Part shown: positions 9,780 to 18,633 of the stretch, piece by piece
How positions within the stretch are numbered: position 1 is the stretch's first letter
Layout: every line of letters starts with the position of its first letter
Source of the DNA: Scleroderma bovista
Lineage: Eukaryota; Basidiomycota; Agaricomycetes; Boletales; Sclerodermataceae
Assembly (NCBI GenBank): GCA_037178675.1
Contig: JAYMGJ010000747.1
Span: forward strand, 1-18,633
Length of the DNA stretch: 18,633 bases
Direction of reading: 5' to 3'
Translations under genes and position numbers: made by a program
The notes under the pieces: model-generated
What the model saw: only the letters and a program-made list of their open reading frames with translations
Databases searched by the model: none
Told to the model about the DNA's origin: nothing

Positions 9780-11355
9780 ATGCAGCAGAAACCAACTTGC
9801 ACCAACGTTCGCATTCGCTCTACCCGCGATGCCCACAAGATCTTCTATGCTGTCCAGCTCCGCATCTTGCCAATGATTACCAGACGTCTGGACGCCGACG
9901 AACGTCTCGCTCTGTGTTCTGGCTGTGTCTATGCATGGGAGGAGCGAGGGCCTCACACAGAAATAACGGGTTTGGGCATCGAACGCTTCACAGAAGGCCG
10001 ACGTTGGAGTCCTTCCCGTGTGCGGGATGTAAGTCTTCGGAATCTTTAAGTTAGGGCAAGACGTCCTATTTCTCTTTATGTAGGAGTTCCTCTTTTACTA
10101 CGAGAAGTACTCACCACCCACGGATTCGAGCCATTCCGGGTAATAATCTATACCTCAGTGCTCAAGTGCCTTGCTCACACATCTTTCAGTCTCTCCGATA
10201 AACACCCTCCCCGAGACTGGGACCCTCTGGTCAAACAGACCTACTCCGTGTGGGTGGAAACAGAGAAGGGACGCCGTAAATGGCATCTCAGTACGAAGGT
10301 TCCTTCCCCTTGTCGACCACAAGTACTCAACAGAAATAGCTGCCTATTTCACACAGGCTACAGTCGACCAACTTGGCACAATCGATGACATCCAAGGCAT
10401 TGCTGAACTGGTTGTTCCAGAGGGCACGTTCCAGAGCACACGTGTCAGCAAGAGCCGCAAAGGCGACGATTCTCGGGTGCGCTCCGACGTGCTGAAGTCG
10501 ACGACTTCGTCAGTCACACGGACCTATGCTCCGTTCCCGTCTCCATATCCTGTCCAGTCTACCCCCTACCCAGCCTTGCCGTCCACGTTCACACAGGAAT
10601 GTTGTTCCCCTGGTGCACAGTCATCGCACAATTCTCCATATTGTTCACCTTCTGAGGTTCCCCACTTCTCCGTTCCTCCCCCAATGCCTCCTATGGCAAG
10701 TTCTAATCCTAGCCTCCCACCGATTCGATCTGGTGTCGAAAATATCGATTACAAAATGCGCCGCCCTTCCTTGCCTACAATGCTGAATTGCTCACCTGAC
10801 CCTGCCGATCGACGCGCCTCCGCGGATTACAGCGTGCCCCCGGATTCGTCATGTATATCCAATAGGGTACCGCATCATCGGGATCAACAGGGCTCCCTTC
10901 CCTCCTCTGCAGCACATCATGGTAACAGTTTTTCTTCTGCTCATGACAGAGGAGCGGAATTCACTTCTAGAAATGCGCCTCCGTGCTCCTATGATGGAAA
11001 TTCTTCTCGGTCATCGCCTGCTCCTTATCACGGGTCTCCTGCAGGCAGCCACCAGCCCCTTCATCGATCACAGGACGACGTGACTAATGTGAATAGTCCC
11101 TACGCCTATTCTCCACACACGGCATATCCAGCCCACGGCACGTCGCAGATTTCTCTTCCCCCTCCAGCCCAACTGTTCCGACCTGAACCCCCAAGCCAAT
11201 TGATTGAAGTGACGACTCCTAGTCCAGAGGTACCTGTAGGCATCGGACCTTGCAGAGTGGACCTTGCGCCACTGCACTCTTTGCAACGTAGCCATCCATA
11301 CCGGAGGCACCCCGTCGACGATAAAACATTGCGATTGCTAGGTAATCGGGGTTGA
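9780..11355 (+). CDS. WOPR (Gti1/Pac2 family) transcription regulator, copy 2
   Basis: This is a paralog of the gene at 7167. Four exons: 9780-10028, 10084-10139, 10190-10290, 10340-11355, giving 473 residues. WOPR part a (residues 1-90) shows TCTNVRIRSTRDAHKIFYAV, LPMITRRLDADER, SGCVYAWEERGP, ERFTEGRRWSPSRVRDEFLFYYE. Part b starts near 112 with LVKQTYSVWVE, GRRKWHL, AYFTQATVDQLGTI. The usual RWTDG is RFTEG here (W to F, D to E), while WSPSR is canonical, the reverse of copy 1. After about residue 180 a long Ser/Pro/His/Tyr-rich tail follows, probably disordered and involved in activation. It ends with HPYRRHPVDDKTLRLLG. The three introns match three of the six in copy 1 in place and phase. 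The last intron has two possible acceptors (10333 or 10339), both in frame. Targets are unknown; relatives govern morphology, sporulation or fruiting. Confidence 0.92.
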
Positions 11356-11609
11356 CTATTCTCGCCTTGTATCTGAGTGTCGTCAAGCTTCTATGCTGCA
11401 ATGCTCTTTTGCACCATGGTTGATTTTATTGGTGGTGTGAGGTGGGCTGCGCTTCGTTTTTCCTGCGCGACCCACCATAATCGCGCCCAGGAAGGGGGAT
11501 GCGAGACAAGGTTTCTGAGTAGAAAGTCATTTAGTCACCTTACATACTCGCCCTTGACAGTAGTGTGTGTATATCTACGTCAAGTCAAGGTATATTCAGG
11601 ACCTGTTTT

Positions 11610-11667
11610 CTAGATCGAAGGACTTGAAGGGTATGCCTTGCCCTAGATCGTAAGAAGGGAAGTCCTT
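11610..11667. repeat. Direct plus inverted short repeats
   Basis: CTAGATCG occurs at 11610-11617 and 11643-11650. AAGGACTT at 11618-11625 is the exact reverse complement of AAGTCCTT at 11660-11667. A further copy of TCTAGATCGAA lies at about 11867. The arms could form a stem with a 34-base loop. The origin is unknown. Confidence 0.4.
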
Positions 11668-12230
11668 GGCCACACTATCCGTTAAAATGATAGCCCTAAT
11701 TGACCACCCTGATGCACTCATGTCATCGTTGATGATGAACCCAAGCTTAACTGGATCATGGTAGCTGTCTTAGACTGCGCCACGGCATACACAACTTTAA
11801 TAACACACAGGGAGCCAAGGTGGTGGTTATACAATTGTTCACCGATATTGCATCGGTCGTGGAGCTCTAGATCGAACGTGGGTCCTTTCTATTTTGCGAC
11901 ATACTGTATATTGATCCCTGCCTCTGAGCAGGAAACAGGGGTCGTCCCCTTCCTTGATAGATCCAAAGTCAAGTCGTTCTTGTCCCGGGATCGAGATGAG
12001 CCTTGAAAAAAATCGGTTAGTTAGGCCGATGGGTAAACTGCGGACTCAAATTAAGAGCGAGCATCAGCGCACTAGTTTGACCTGGGCTAGTCATCGCCAT
12101 AGCTATGTTAGTGAACGAGGCACCCCACTGACGTGAATGCTTGGCTGCTTGTGTGGTTCTGGCACGCCCTGGTGAGACTCCACTCCTGATGCATGATGCC
12201 TATTTTCATGTCCGTAAAGAGTACGCCCCT

Positions 12231-12251
12231 CCCCCCCCCCCCCCCCCCCCC
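12231..12251. repeat. Homopolymer run of 21 C
   Basis: An uninterrupted run of 21 C, preceded by CCCCT. The minus strand is therefore poly-G and could form a G-quadruplex. The length is likely to vary between strains and to be hard to sequence correctly. Confidence 0.95.
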
Positions 12252-13158
12252 TTCGATATTGTCCCCATTATCCCCGCTGGGTGAGCATTGAATGTTAACC
12301 ACTCGAAGGGGAGACGTGACGGCACCACGGGTAGTGAGAAACGCAGTTGATGGGCTCATGTGAGTCGCATTAGCGGCCCTAGAAGGGGATGGGAAGGGAA
12401 GTAGCTATAGCATGCATCAGACAGGTGACAACAATTGCGATATCTTCACGCCTTCGAATGCGCGACCCTGCTTGGGTTCCTGAAGTGAAGGCAAACCCAA
12501 ACATATAAGGAAATCTCCTCTCCGCGCAACAGGCATAGATGAACTTTACTGCACATAGTGACATTCAGGTGAGATTGGGTTGCCCAAACATGTCGAACTT
12601 GACCAATTACTTCCGACCAACGTGCGACACGAGATCCGCGGCATCACTAAACCCACCGAGATGATCCTTCCGCATAACCAGTTATTGCGGAAAGTGCCGA
12701 TGAGACCATTATTTGTTCGTGGGGATGCCCACGACACCTCGTGGATCAAAATGACAACTCCTTTCGGGACCGTTGTGCATTGTGGAACGCGAAATTTAGT
12801 CCTCAGTTCAATAGCGTAAAACTTGATTACTCACTCCCCTTACCCCAGATCACTGAGTGCCTTTTGGGCAATCTCCCATCGAACGGTTTCGACTGCCTGG
12901 CACAAAAAATGTATTGTCCACAATCGCCCATCAGACTCGATCAGTGTTTTCGCCAACAGCATCAGTCCAGCGGCTAAGACTATTGGGTGAGATCTGGTGT
13001 CTTCAAATGAGCGAAAACGAACACCTTGGGGGCAAGATGCGAGTTCAGATGGTGGAAAAAATTATACATTGTTTCAGTGGTGGACAATGCTCAGATGCCA
13101 AATAGCAATGCAATGCAAAGACGAATACAGGACTAAAGCAAACACCAATACGCCACAA

Positions 13159-14344
13159 CTACCATTCAAATTCCCTATCCTGACAGTCAACATGGATGGG
13201 CTGCAATTTGCCGTGCAAACTTACCCCGTACACTTGGAAAAAAGATAATCCTTGCCATTGATGTGGATCATGCCGTCCTTCAAAATGCATTTCCATTTGT
13301 TTTTCACTCGGCCGACCTGACGTAAAGGTAAGTGTTTGCGCAAGCGACTCAGGCACGAGAGATTCTAACCTTGTCATACGTGCAAAAGACAATGTCCGTG
13401 TCTCCTTGCCCACCTTCTTCCGCATCCGCATCTCCCTCCGTGTCAGAGTCGTCCAGTTCGCTATTGATGGCTTCAGAATCAGCTTGCGTTCCTGACATCT
13501 GGGACGGTTGTGGAAGGGACGGATGAGACGGACGAGGAGCGTATGACTGACTCGGAGGTGGCGAAGGAGATTCGGAATAAGACGATGAAGGACCATCTGC
13601 TTGAGGAATCTTCTGCGGGCTCAAAGATGGTCGGGATTGGTTTGGTGGAGTATGGGATGAAGTCCCTTGCTGTTGCGTCTGGGTGGCTAGCGCTGGAGAA
13701 GACTGGGATTGTGAGACAGGTGCATTATATGGTCGAGGGGCCGCCGCCGAAGAACGTGCGAGGTGGGCAGGATGAGGAGGAAAGGAAAGGACTCCTTGTT
13801 GGCCGCCAGGATAAGTAGGGGGCTTCATACCATTCAACTGAGGTCCAGGAAGTGGCGGCAGTGCGTAAGTCGGCATGCCTGGTGGACCACTAAGGATATA
13901 GCGGTTGTCTACAGGCTCCGGTTTTACCTGAGGCGTCTGAGCTGGCTGTGGTAAGGGAGCATAGGGGTTGGGCGGCGGAGGATAATGAGGATGATGCTGC
14001 ATCATGTGAATCGCATGAGGTGGGTATACAGCATGATGCGGAGCTGGTTGCTGGGGTGGAGGCTCGAAATCCGCGACCCGTGACGCAATTACTTTACTCT
14101 GCCATTTCTGCAAAATATAATGAGCAAAAGCGAGTGTAACAATAATGTGTACAGTACCACTCACATGATGTAGATCAGCCAGGACGTCTTCGCTGACCCC
14201 ATATTCGTCGAACTCGGGCTTAATAGCAGCAATAACTTCGTCTATGACTTGACGGTACACCAAAGGCTCAAGGACCCTCTGTTATCTGGCTGCACTACTA
14301 CAACAAAGGCCGGGTGAGCAGCTCACCACAATCTTATTCGACAT
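13159..14344 (-). CDS. TOA1: Transcription initiation factor TFIIA large subunit
   Basis: Large subunit of TFIIA, which stabilises TBP on promoter DNA for RNA polymerase II. Five exons: 14327-14344, 14165-14266, 13370-14107, 13225-13316, 13159-13174, giving 321 residues. The N-terminal helix-bundle part (residues 1-56) reads MSNKIV, VYRQVIDEVI, PEFDEYGVSEDVLADL, KVIASRVADFEP. The middle is a long Pro/His/Gln/Ser-rich, poorly conserved spacer, as usual in this family. An acidic stretch (ELDDSDTEGD) leads to the C-terminal beta-barrel: TDIVFCTYDKV, KNKWKC, KDGMIHINGKDYLF, CTGEFEW at the very end, which forms the TBP/DNA-contacting part. The first exon has only six codons and the last codes for five residues and stop. 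The 57-base intron at 14108-14164 is a multiple of three and stop-free. The gene is divergent from the one at 14781. Confidence 0.96.
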
Positions 14345-14780
14345 TGTGAATGACACCGTCGGCACTGGGCACCGTGAGCTCCGCTGGGGTGGTGGAAGGA
14401 GGGAAGTGAGTAAGCTTTTATACTAGAATGGTTTCCAGGACAAGCTTGGAAATTCAAGCTCCGCTCACTCTTTCTGTGATTCCCACGCACAGACCATGAA
14501 TTGCTTTGGAGAAACCCCTAATTATGCCATGTTGGACTAAGCAAGCTTTCAAAAGCGACACATTAGTGTAATGCGCACCATAGCTAGACACCTCCAACAA
14601 ATTGCTGTCCAGGACGGTCTGCTTCTCAAACGTGAGGTTAAAGAGTTGCCAGCCTTTTGGGAACCTCCAAGAAATAGGTAAAAGTTAGTAGGGCGGTGTG
14701 TGGAATTACTAAAGATTTACACCTGTAAGCGGGGCAAATAGTTACAAATCGCATCGCAGTTCTCGTCTCCTGCATCGACG
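14345..14780. promoter_or_regulatory. Shared divergent promoter region (TFIIA / Vps3844-type gene)
   Basis: 436 bases separate the two divergent start codons. The region must serve both genes unless there are far upstream leaders. I see no clear TATA box in a good position for either. Nothing else is recognised. Confidence 0.45.
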
Positions 14781-15954
14781 ATGCGCGGATTGTCTGCATG
14801 TGTATTTTTTGGTCTGACACAGGCTGCAAAGGTCTACCTCAGTCCTTCTGAATCATGGCCTTTCCATCTATCTTCTCGGCAGGTGAGCCAGGTATTGGCA
14901 GCTCACCTCCATCTCGACCTGTTCGAGGAACTTAGCCAAGAATCCGTGAAACTCAGTCACCTTTTCGCTGAACGAGATTTCGTGGCCAGCGATGCCCAAG
15001 GTGGCCTGTTGCTCCTGATAGACGAAGTGTATGCTCCAGGTAAGTCCGTTGGCTCGCTGTACTGTCAGTATGTTCAGTTCTGTTAGACGTTCTCCCATCG
15101 ACCTTGGTACCAAACTTCTCCTTCTCTGAACCGACTAGAGAGTATCTACCCTCTCTTTTGAAAACGTTCAACCAACGGGCCACCCATGCATTTTCCTACG
15201 TCTATGCTAAACCCTCACTGCCCTCCCAAGGTGTCCCACGCGTCCTGGACGTATTCCTTACCCCAACCTCCGCCAACGAAGCATTCCTTGCTGAAATGAC
15301 CACCCTTACGGACTATATCGATGCACCTACCACTATCGACCGCTTTGCAGGCGTTCAACTTTCCAGCATTCCTCAGCTCGCGGCGGCTTATGGCCGGGAG
15401 AGCGAACAATACCAACTTGCTACCCAGACAGTCCGCTCCGTGATCGAGGCTGCCCTCTTCGACAAGTTTATCCGACTTGCGCTTGTGACTTATCTACCGT
15501 CGTCTGTTCAAAAGAGGTCCACACAACAGCTGCAGAGCTCGCTCCCGCCGAAGACCCGGCAGACCCTGTCTCGCCCAGGAGTTTGTTACGACACCGAGCT
15601 CGCTTGTCTCAATGGAACGAGCGCCTGCTCCGGACATGGCTCGTGTGTGAGCACAGTACACGAAGGCAGTGAATGTTTTTCATGCGCCTGCGTTGCGACC
15701 AAGAGCGAGTCAGGGATGACACAGACTTGGGTGGGCCAAAGCTGCGAGCGACAGGATATCAGCGGGTAAGTTTATAATTTTCCGTTATTAATATTTACTC
15801 AGGCTCCTCCAGACCATTTGTGTTACTCTCGGGAATTATCATTACCCTGCTCTTGTTGATGGGTGGGTCGGTATCGTTGCTTTACGCCATTGGCGGACAG
15901 GAACTTCCAAGCATTCTGACAGGCGGTATTGCGGGTGCAGCCCGGAAAGAGTGA
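14781..15954 (+). CDS. Vps3844/DUF3844-type ER membrane protein
   Basis: Three exons, 14781-15039, 15087-15765 and 15813-15954, give 359 residues. The start MRGLSACVFFGLTQAA is hydrophobic and fits a signal peptide. A luminal region follows, including a VLDVFLTP strand. Next comes a cysteine-rich EGF-like block around residues 252-312 with eight Cys (YDTELAC, ACSGHGSC, CFSCAC, WVGQSC). A single transmembrane segment (about 315-340) and a short basic tail ending ARKE complete it. This order of modules is that of the fungal DUF3844 family, named for a vacuolar sorting protein Vps3844 in domain databases. The Cys block before the membrane is its hallmark. Predicted topology is lumen outside, short tail in the cytosol. 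A precise biochemical role is not established. Both introns are 47 bases and GT-AG. Confidence 0.85.
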
Positions 15955-16403
15955 AAGCTATGTATTGGAGTTCTTACGGAATGCATCATATTGTTCGCTG
16001 ATACCGAGCTGATTTCATTGCTTGACCTGGCTCGGTTGGTACCAATTTTGCACGACTCTAGTACTAATTTTCTTAATGCCGTGGTCTCGAGCCATGTTAT
16101 AGAGGTATTCTGGAGCAATGCAGTAATATGTGGCAGCGTAGCTTTGGTATTCTGCCATTTGTCTCCAGCTGCGTAGCAATGCCCCTCCATGGAATCGATT
16201 AAGGTCTTACAACTAATCGGCTATCGCACCTGCAGGATGGCACATGCAACGAGTTGCATGGACATTTGACTGTCCGACATGCCGAATGTGTAGTAACCGA
16301 ATGTACCATCTTGCTGCTTGTAGGCTGTGTGAATCATGAGCTTCCACTTCAATTTGTCACAGGGATATATCGCTACATGCTAGGTAGAGACGGATGTAGC
16401 GTC
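15955..16403. other. Convergent intergenic region, nothing recognised
   Basis: About 450 bases between two gene ends that face each other (the gene at 14781 and PIG-U). It should hold both 3' ends and poly(A) signals. Short open frames on both strands overlap and look like chance. Confidence 0.4.
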
Positions 16404-17987
16404 TCATTCCTGCGTAACTTCCCATTTTTCTCGCTCTGACTCAGCAACGTCCCCAACTGCAATTCTCATCCCAGCAAAACATGCATCGATGACACCAGCT
16501 CCACCTGCGACACCCATGACAAGACTGGCGGCATAATAGAAGTTCGCGTTTCCACGGCCTTCGGTGACCCACAGTGCGTGGAAGAGTGGAAGTAGCAACG
16601 ATGCATGCGTGTGCAAAAGAGTGGTCACTATTGGGTGACGAAGGTCTAAAGGGTATATGAGAAATAAGACGGGCAACAAGAGGAAAGCAAACACACATGG
16701 GTATACCTCGGGAAATATTGCAAACATGCTGAGAAATAGCCCAGGGTCCGCAAGGGTGAGATATGCTTTGAAAGTCCCAAGAATCCCTAGGAGTAGGAAA
16801 GATGCATAAAGTGCATCGTGCCTAGACAATGTCAAACATCGAGAAAAATAACCCAGCCAAAAAGACCCACTGAAATTTGATGCAAATGGGTATGATGTAA
16901 ATGAAGAGGTGCACCTAAATAGGAAGATGGTAAAGCCTCCAATCATGTAAAACCGGTCCCACATACCGAAAACACCATGAGAAAGAACGGTCGGAAATGG
17001 TCGAACATTTCAGTAAAGAAGTACCACCAGAGCCCAGGATTTGGCGTCAAATCCGGCAGGGTTAAGCTAAAGCTGATGTCCGCCTTCGTGCACGAGATCG
17101 AGTTCACAAACACTGACCTTGCACCCCACGATTCACGTATCCAGTCCCACACACCGCCAGCCATGATAGACGCTGCGCCGACAAGAATAAGCCAGTACGC
17201 CAAGAATTCACTGGCATACTTGACAGCCAACTGATAGCTGCCTACGAACAGACGCGGAGAAGCAAGCTGCGATGTAGGTGAAGTTATCAGTAACATAAGG
17301 ACGGGTACGAGGAAAAGGATGGTGGAGAGTGAAAGGTGCGTCGACAGAGCGAGAGTAAGAATAGCAGGTGATCGTTTCCCTATACACAAGGAGTGTAAGA
17401 TAACCCAACCAACATACGAAAAAACTATACCTTCAGCGGCCAGCATGAGCGTGCAGAGGACCATTGAGTTCTCGAAAGTCGATGTTGAAAGTGCGAGGGA
17501 TGGCAGGAGAAGATACGGATTGAGCAAATATGCAGCAGCGACCAGCCCGTCGCGTTTGCTCTTTCCCAGCTGCTGTCTAGCACGCCATATACGAATAAGG
17601 GCCCATGCGCCTACTAAATCGCAAAGAGCCCACACGGCAGGCAATGGAGGAACTATTGAGAAAAAGGAAAGAAACAAGGGTGACTGGACGGAAGACCTAA
17701 GATCGCACCACAGAAGCCAACTTGCCACTCACATGCCTGAGAATGCCTCCAGCATACGGATCGATATCATGCTGATATAGCCACAATCCCTCTTTCACTG
17801 TTTCGTGTGTTCATGCTGTCCATCAGCTCATGGGCAGAGTGAAGAAGACACACGCACGACGAAAGTAAGATGTCAACGGCGAGGTCAACTGGTGGTCACG
17901 CTGGAGGTTATCCAATGCAGGAAGTGGTACCGCTGCCAGCAAAAGCCGACACACCGCAAGGACTGGCAGAAACAGTGGTGATTCCAT
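16404..17987 (-). CDS. GAB1: GPI transamidase subunit PIG-U / Gab1
   Basis: Multi-pass ER membrane subunit of the GPI transamidase, which attaches GPI anchors to proteins. Seven exons: 17858-17987, 17733-17797, 17431-17683, 17118-17379, 16967-17072, 16871-16914, 16404-16821. They give 425 residues (human PIG-U 435, yeast Gab1 394). Motifs: QLTSPLTSYFRLKEG and IDPYAGGILRHSPLFLSF at the N-terminus, NPYLLLPSLALST with THLSLS, then the family signature LPDLTPNPGLWWYFF (242-256), FTEMFDHFRPFF, HLFIYIIPI and HDALYASF. Late residues GRGNANFYYA match the conserved GSGNANFF block. About ten hydrophobic segments are visible. Introns at 17380-17430 (51 bases) and 17073-17117 (45 bases) are multiples of three with no stop, so the unspliced frame stays open there. 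The family alignment favours splicing both. The product name is secure; the symbol follows yeast usage. Confidence 0.92.
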
Positions 17988-18531
17988 TCACCAGTGGAGG
18001 TGGGCAGCAACTCTTACCTTATTTGGTCTCTGGGGTTGGATCAATCACACCAGGCCCGGACTAAGATTTCATGGCCCTCCCTTGTTTGTTCAGTTCCTTC
18101 GTCACCGATCCAACCTGCCATTGCGTTATATATATCAAGTCAAGCCAATTGGTGACTGCTGCCATCATGTCATAGTCTGGACTCTGGCATTGGTAACCTT
18201 CAGATTGGGAAGCGTGTTTTTTGGATATCTACATGTATTGTTGGGAACAAATTTGATGTCCTAACCCATCATTCAGCATGTAATACACACTTTAGCCACA
18301 AGATTTCTGATTTTTGTTTCCAAGAATACATTTACCAAGTAATTTGCTGAAAATCACCCCCTACAAAGATAGGCTCTTGGCTGTTTGCTGTAAGCCTACA
18401 AAGTGTTGGGACACTCTTCGTCATATACCTCCCCTAAGCGGCAGTCACGGTCGGAGTTCAAAAATGGCAGACTTGCCTCTCCCCATAATCCAAGCCCAAG
18501 ATAATTTTCCATAACTCAATAGTACCATTGC
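17988..18531. other. Intergenic, PIG-U upstream region
   Basis: About 540 bases between the PIG-U start and the end of the next minus-strand gene. It contains a TATATATA run and a CCAATTGG palindrome (listed separately). The open frames at 18082-18264 and 18314-18514 on the plus strand show no domain. Nothing else is recognised. Confidence 0.4.
18127..18152 (-). promoter_or_regulatory. Candidate PIG-U promoter: CCAAT and TATA-like elements
   Basis: Read on the minus strand, CCAATTGG (18145-18152) is followed 10 bases later by TATATATA (18127-18134), about 140 bases before the PIG-U ATG. The order and distance suit a fungal core promoter, but both motifs are short. Confidence 0.35.
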
Positions 18532-18633
18532 TTATAACTTCGCCAGCTGGCCAACCATGCGCTCCATGCGCTTCATGCGCTCTCTGTTATCACGCCACCA
18601 CTTTTCGGCTTCCTCATCAGCATCGTACCCAAA
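18532..18633 (-). CDS. C-terminal end of an unidentified protein (5' partial)
   Basis: The frame is open from the window edge to a TAA at 18532-18534 and gives 33 residues: FGYDADEEAEKWWRDNRERM, then KRMERMVGQLAKL. The strongly charged, heptad-like composition suggests a helical or coiled-coil tail. An ERM-KRM-ERM triple comes from three near-identical 9-base units. I do not recognise the family. The rest of the gene lies outside the window. Coding nature is inferred from composition only. Confidence 0.5.
   Translation of the reverse strand, partial: FGYDADEEAEKWWRDNRERMKRMERMVGQLAKL
18556..18582. repeat. Three tandem 9-bp units
   Basis: CATGCGCTC, CATGCGCTT, CATGCGCTC in a row. On the minus strand they encode ERM, KRM, ERM in the partial gene. 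One T/C difference separates the middle unit. Confidence 0.8.

Larger units (their letters stand above)
11356..13158. other. Long gene-poor stretch after WOPR-2
   Basis: About 1.8 kb between the WOPR-2 stop and the TFIIA stop, so the two genes are tail to tail. All open frames are under about 85 codons, overlap each other and show no domain. The stretch holds a run of 21 C (12231-12251), an inverted repeat near 11618-11667 and three scattered copies of CTAGATCG (11610, 11643, 11868). No transposase, tRNA box pattern or coding remnant was recognised. Confidence 0.4.

Noticed and set aside
13510..13818. Plus-strand 102-codon open frame
   Set aside because: It is antisense to the low-complexity Pro/Ser/Gln spacer of TFIIA, a shadow with no domain.
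17319..17780. Plus-strand 153-codon open frame
   Set aside because: It is antisense to PIG-U exons 2-4 and includes intron sequence, so it is a shadow.
17870..18064. Plus-strand open frame starting MSTARSTGGHAGG
   Set aside because: It overlaps the first PIG-U exon in antisense, and the minus reading carries the conserved QLTSPLTSY motif.

Overview
The window looks like a piece of a basidiomycete (probably Agaricomycete) genome. Its genes are split by many introns of about 45 to 62 bases with GT...AG borders. The families are fungal nuclear housekeeping genes plus fungus-specific WOPR regulators. All exon models here were built by eye from reading frame, splice borders and family knowledge, and none has transcript support.

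Layout, left to right: the 3' end of a protein kinase-like gene (+, 1-358); a LysM-domain protein (-, 897-1947); a 13-exon cysteinyl-tRNA synthetase (-, 2516-5498); a 1.7 kb stretch without a convincing gene; two tandem WOPR (Gti1/Pac2) transcription-regulator genes on the + strand (7167-8327 and 9780-11355), with a possible membrane-protein gene or relic on the other strand between them; a 1.8 kb gene-poor stretch with a run of 21 C; the TFIIA large subunit (-, 13159-14344) divergent from a Vps3844/DUF3844-type ER membrane protein (+, 14781-15954); the GPI transamidase subunit PIG-U/Gab1 (-, 16404-17987); and the last 33 codons and stop of an unidentified gene (-, 18532-18633).

Most genes are single-copy cell machinery: tRNA charging, pol II initiation, GPI anchoring, ER/vacuole sorting. 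They show no operon-like logic. The regulatory core is the WOPR pair, which sits in the most gene-poor part of the window. The two copies share three intron positions and a C-terminal motif, so they are paralogs from a tandem duplication. They differ in three further introns, in tail length (271 versus 473 residues) and at complementary positions of the WOPR core.

I found no CRISPR array, no recognisable intact transposon and no tRNA or rRNA gene. No wholly new system is evident. The most useful leads are the diverged WOPR pair, a possible GC-AG intron in the LysM gene, alternative starts that may give mitochondrial and cytosolic CysRS, and three stop-free 3n introns in TFIIA and PIG-U.
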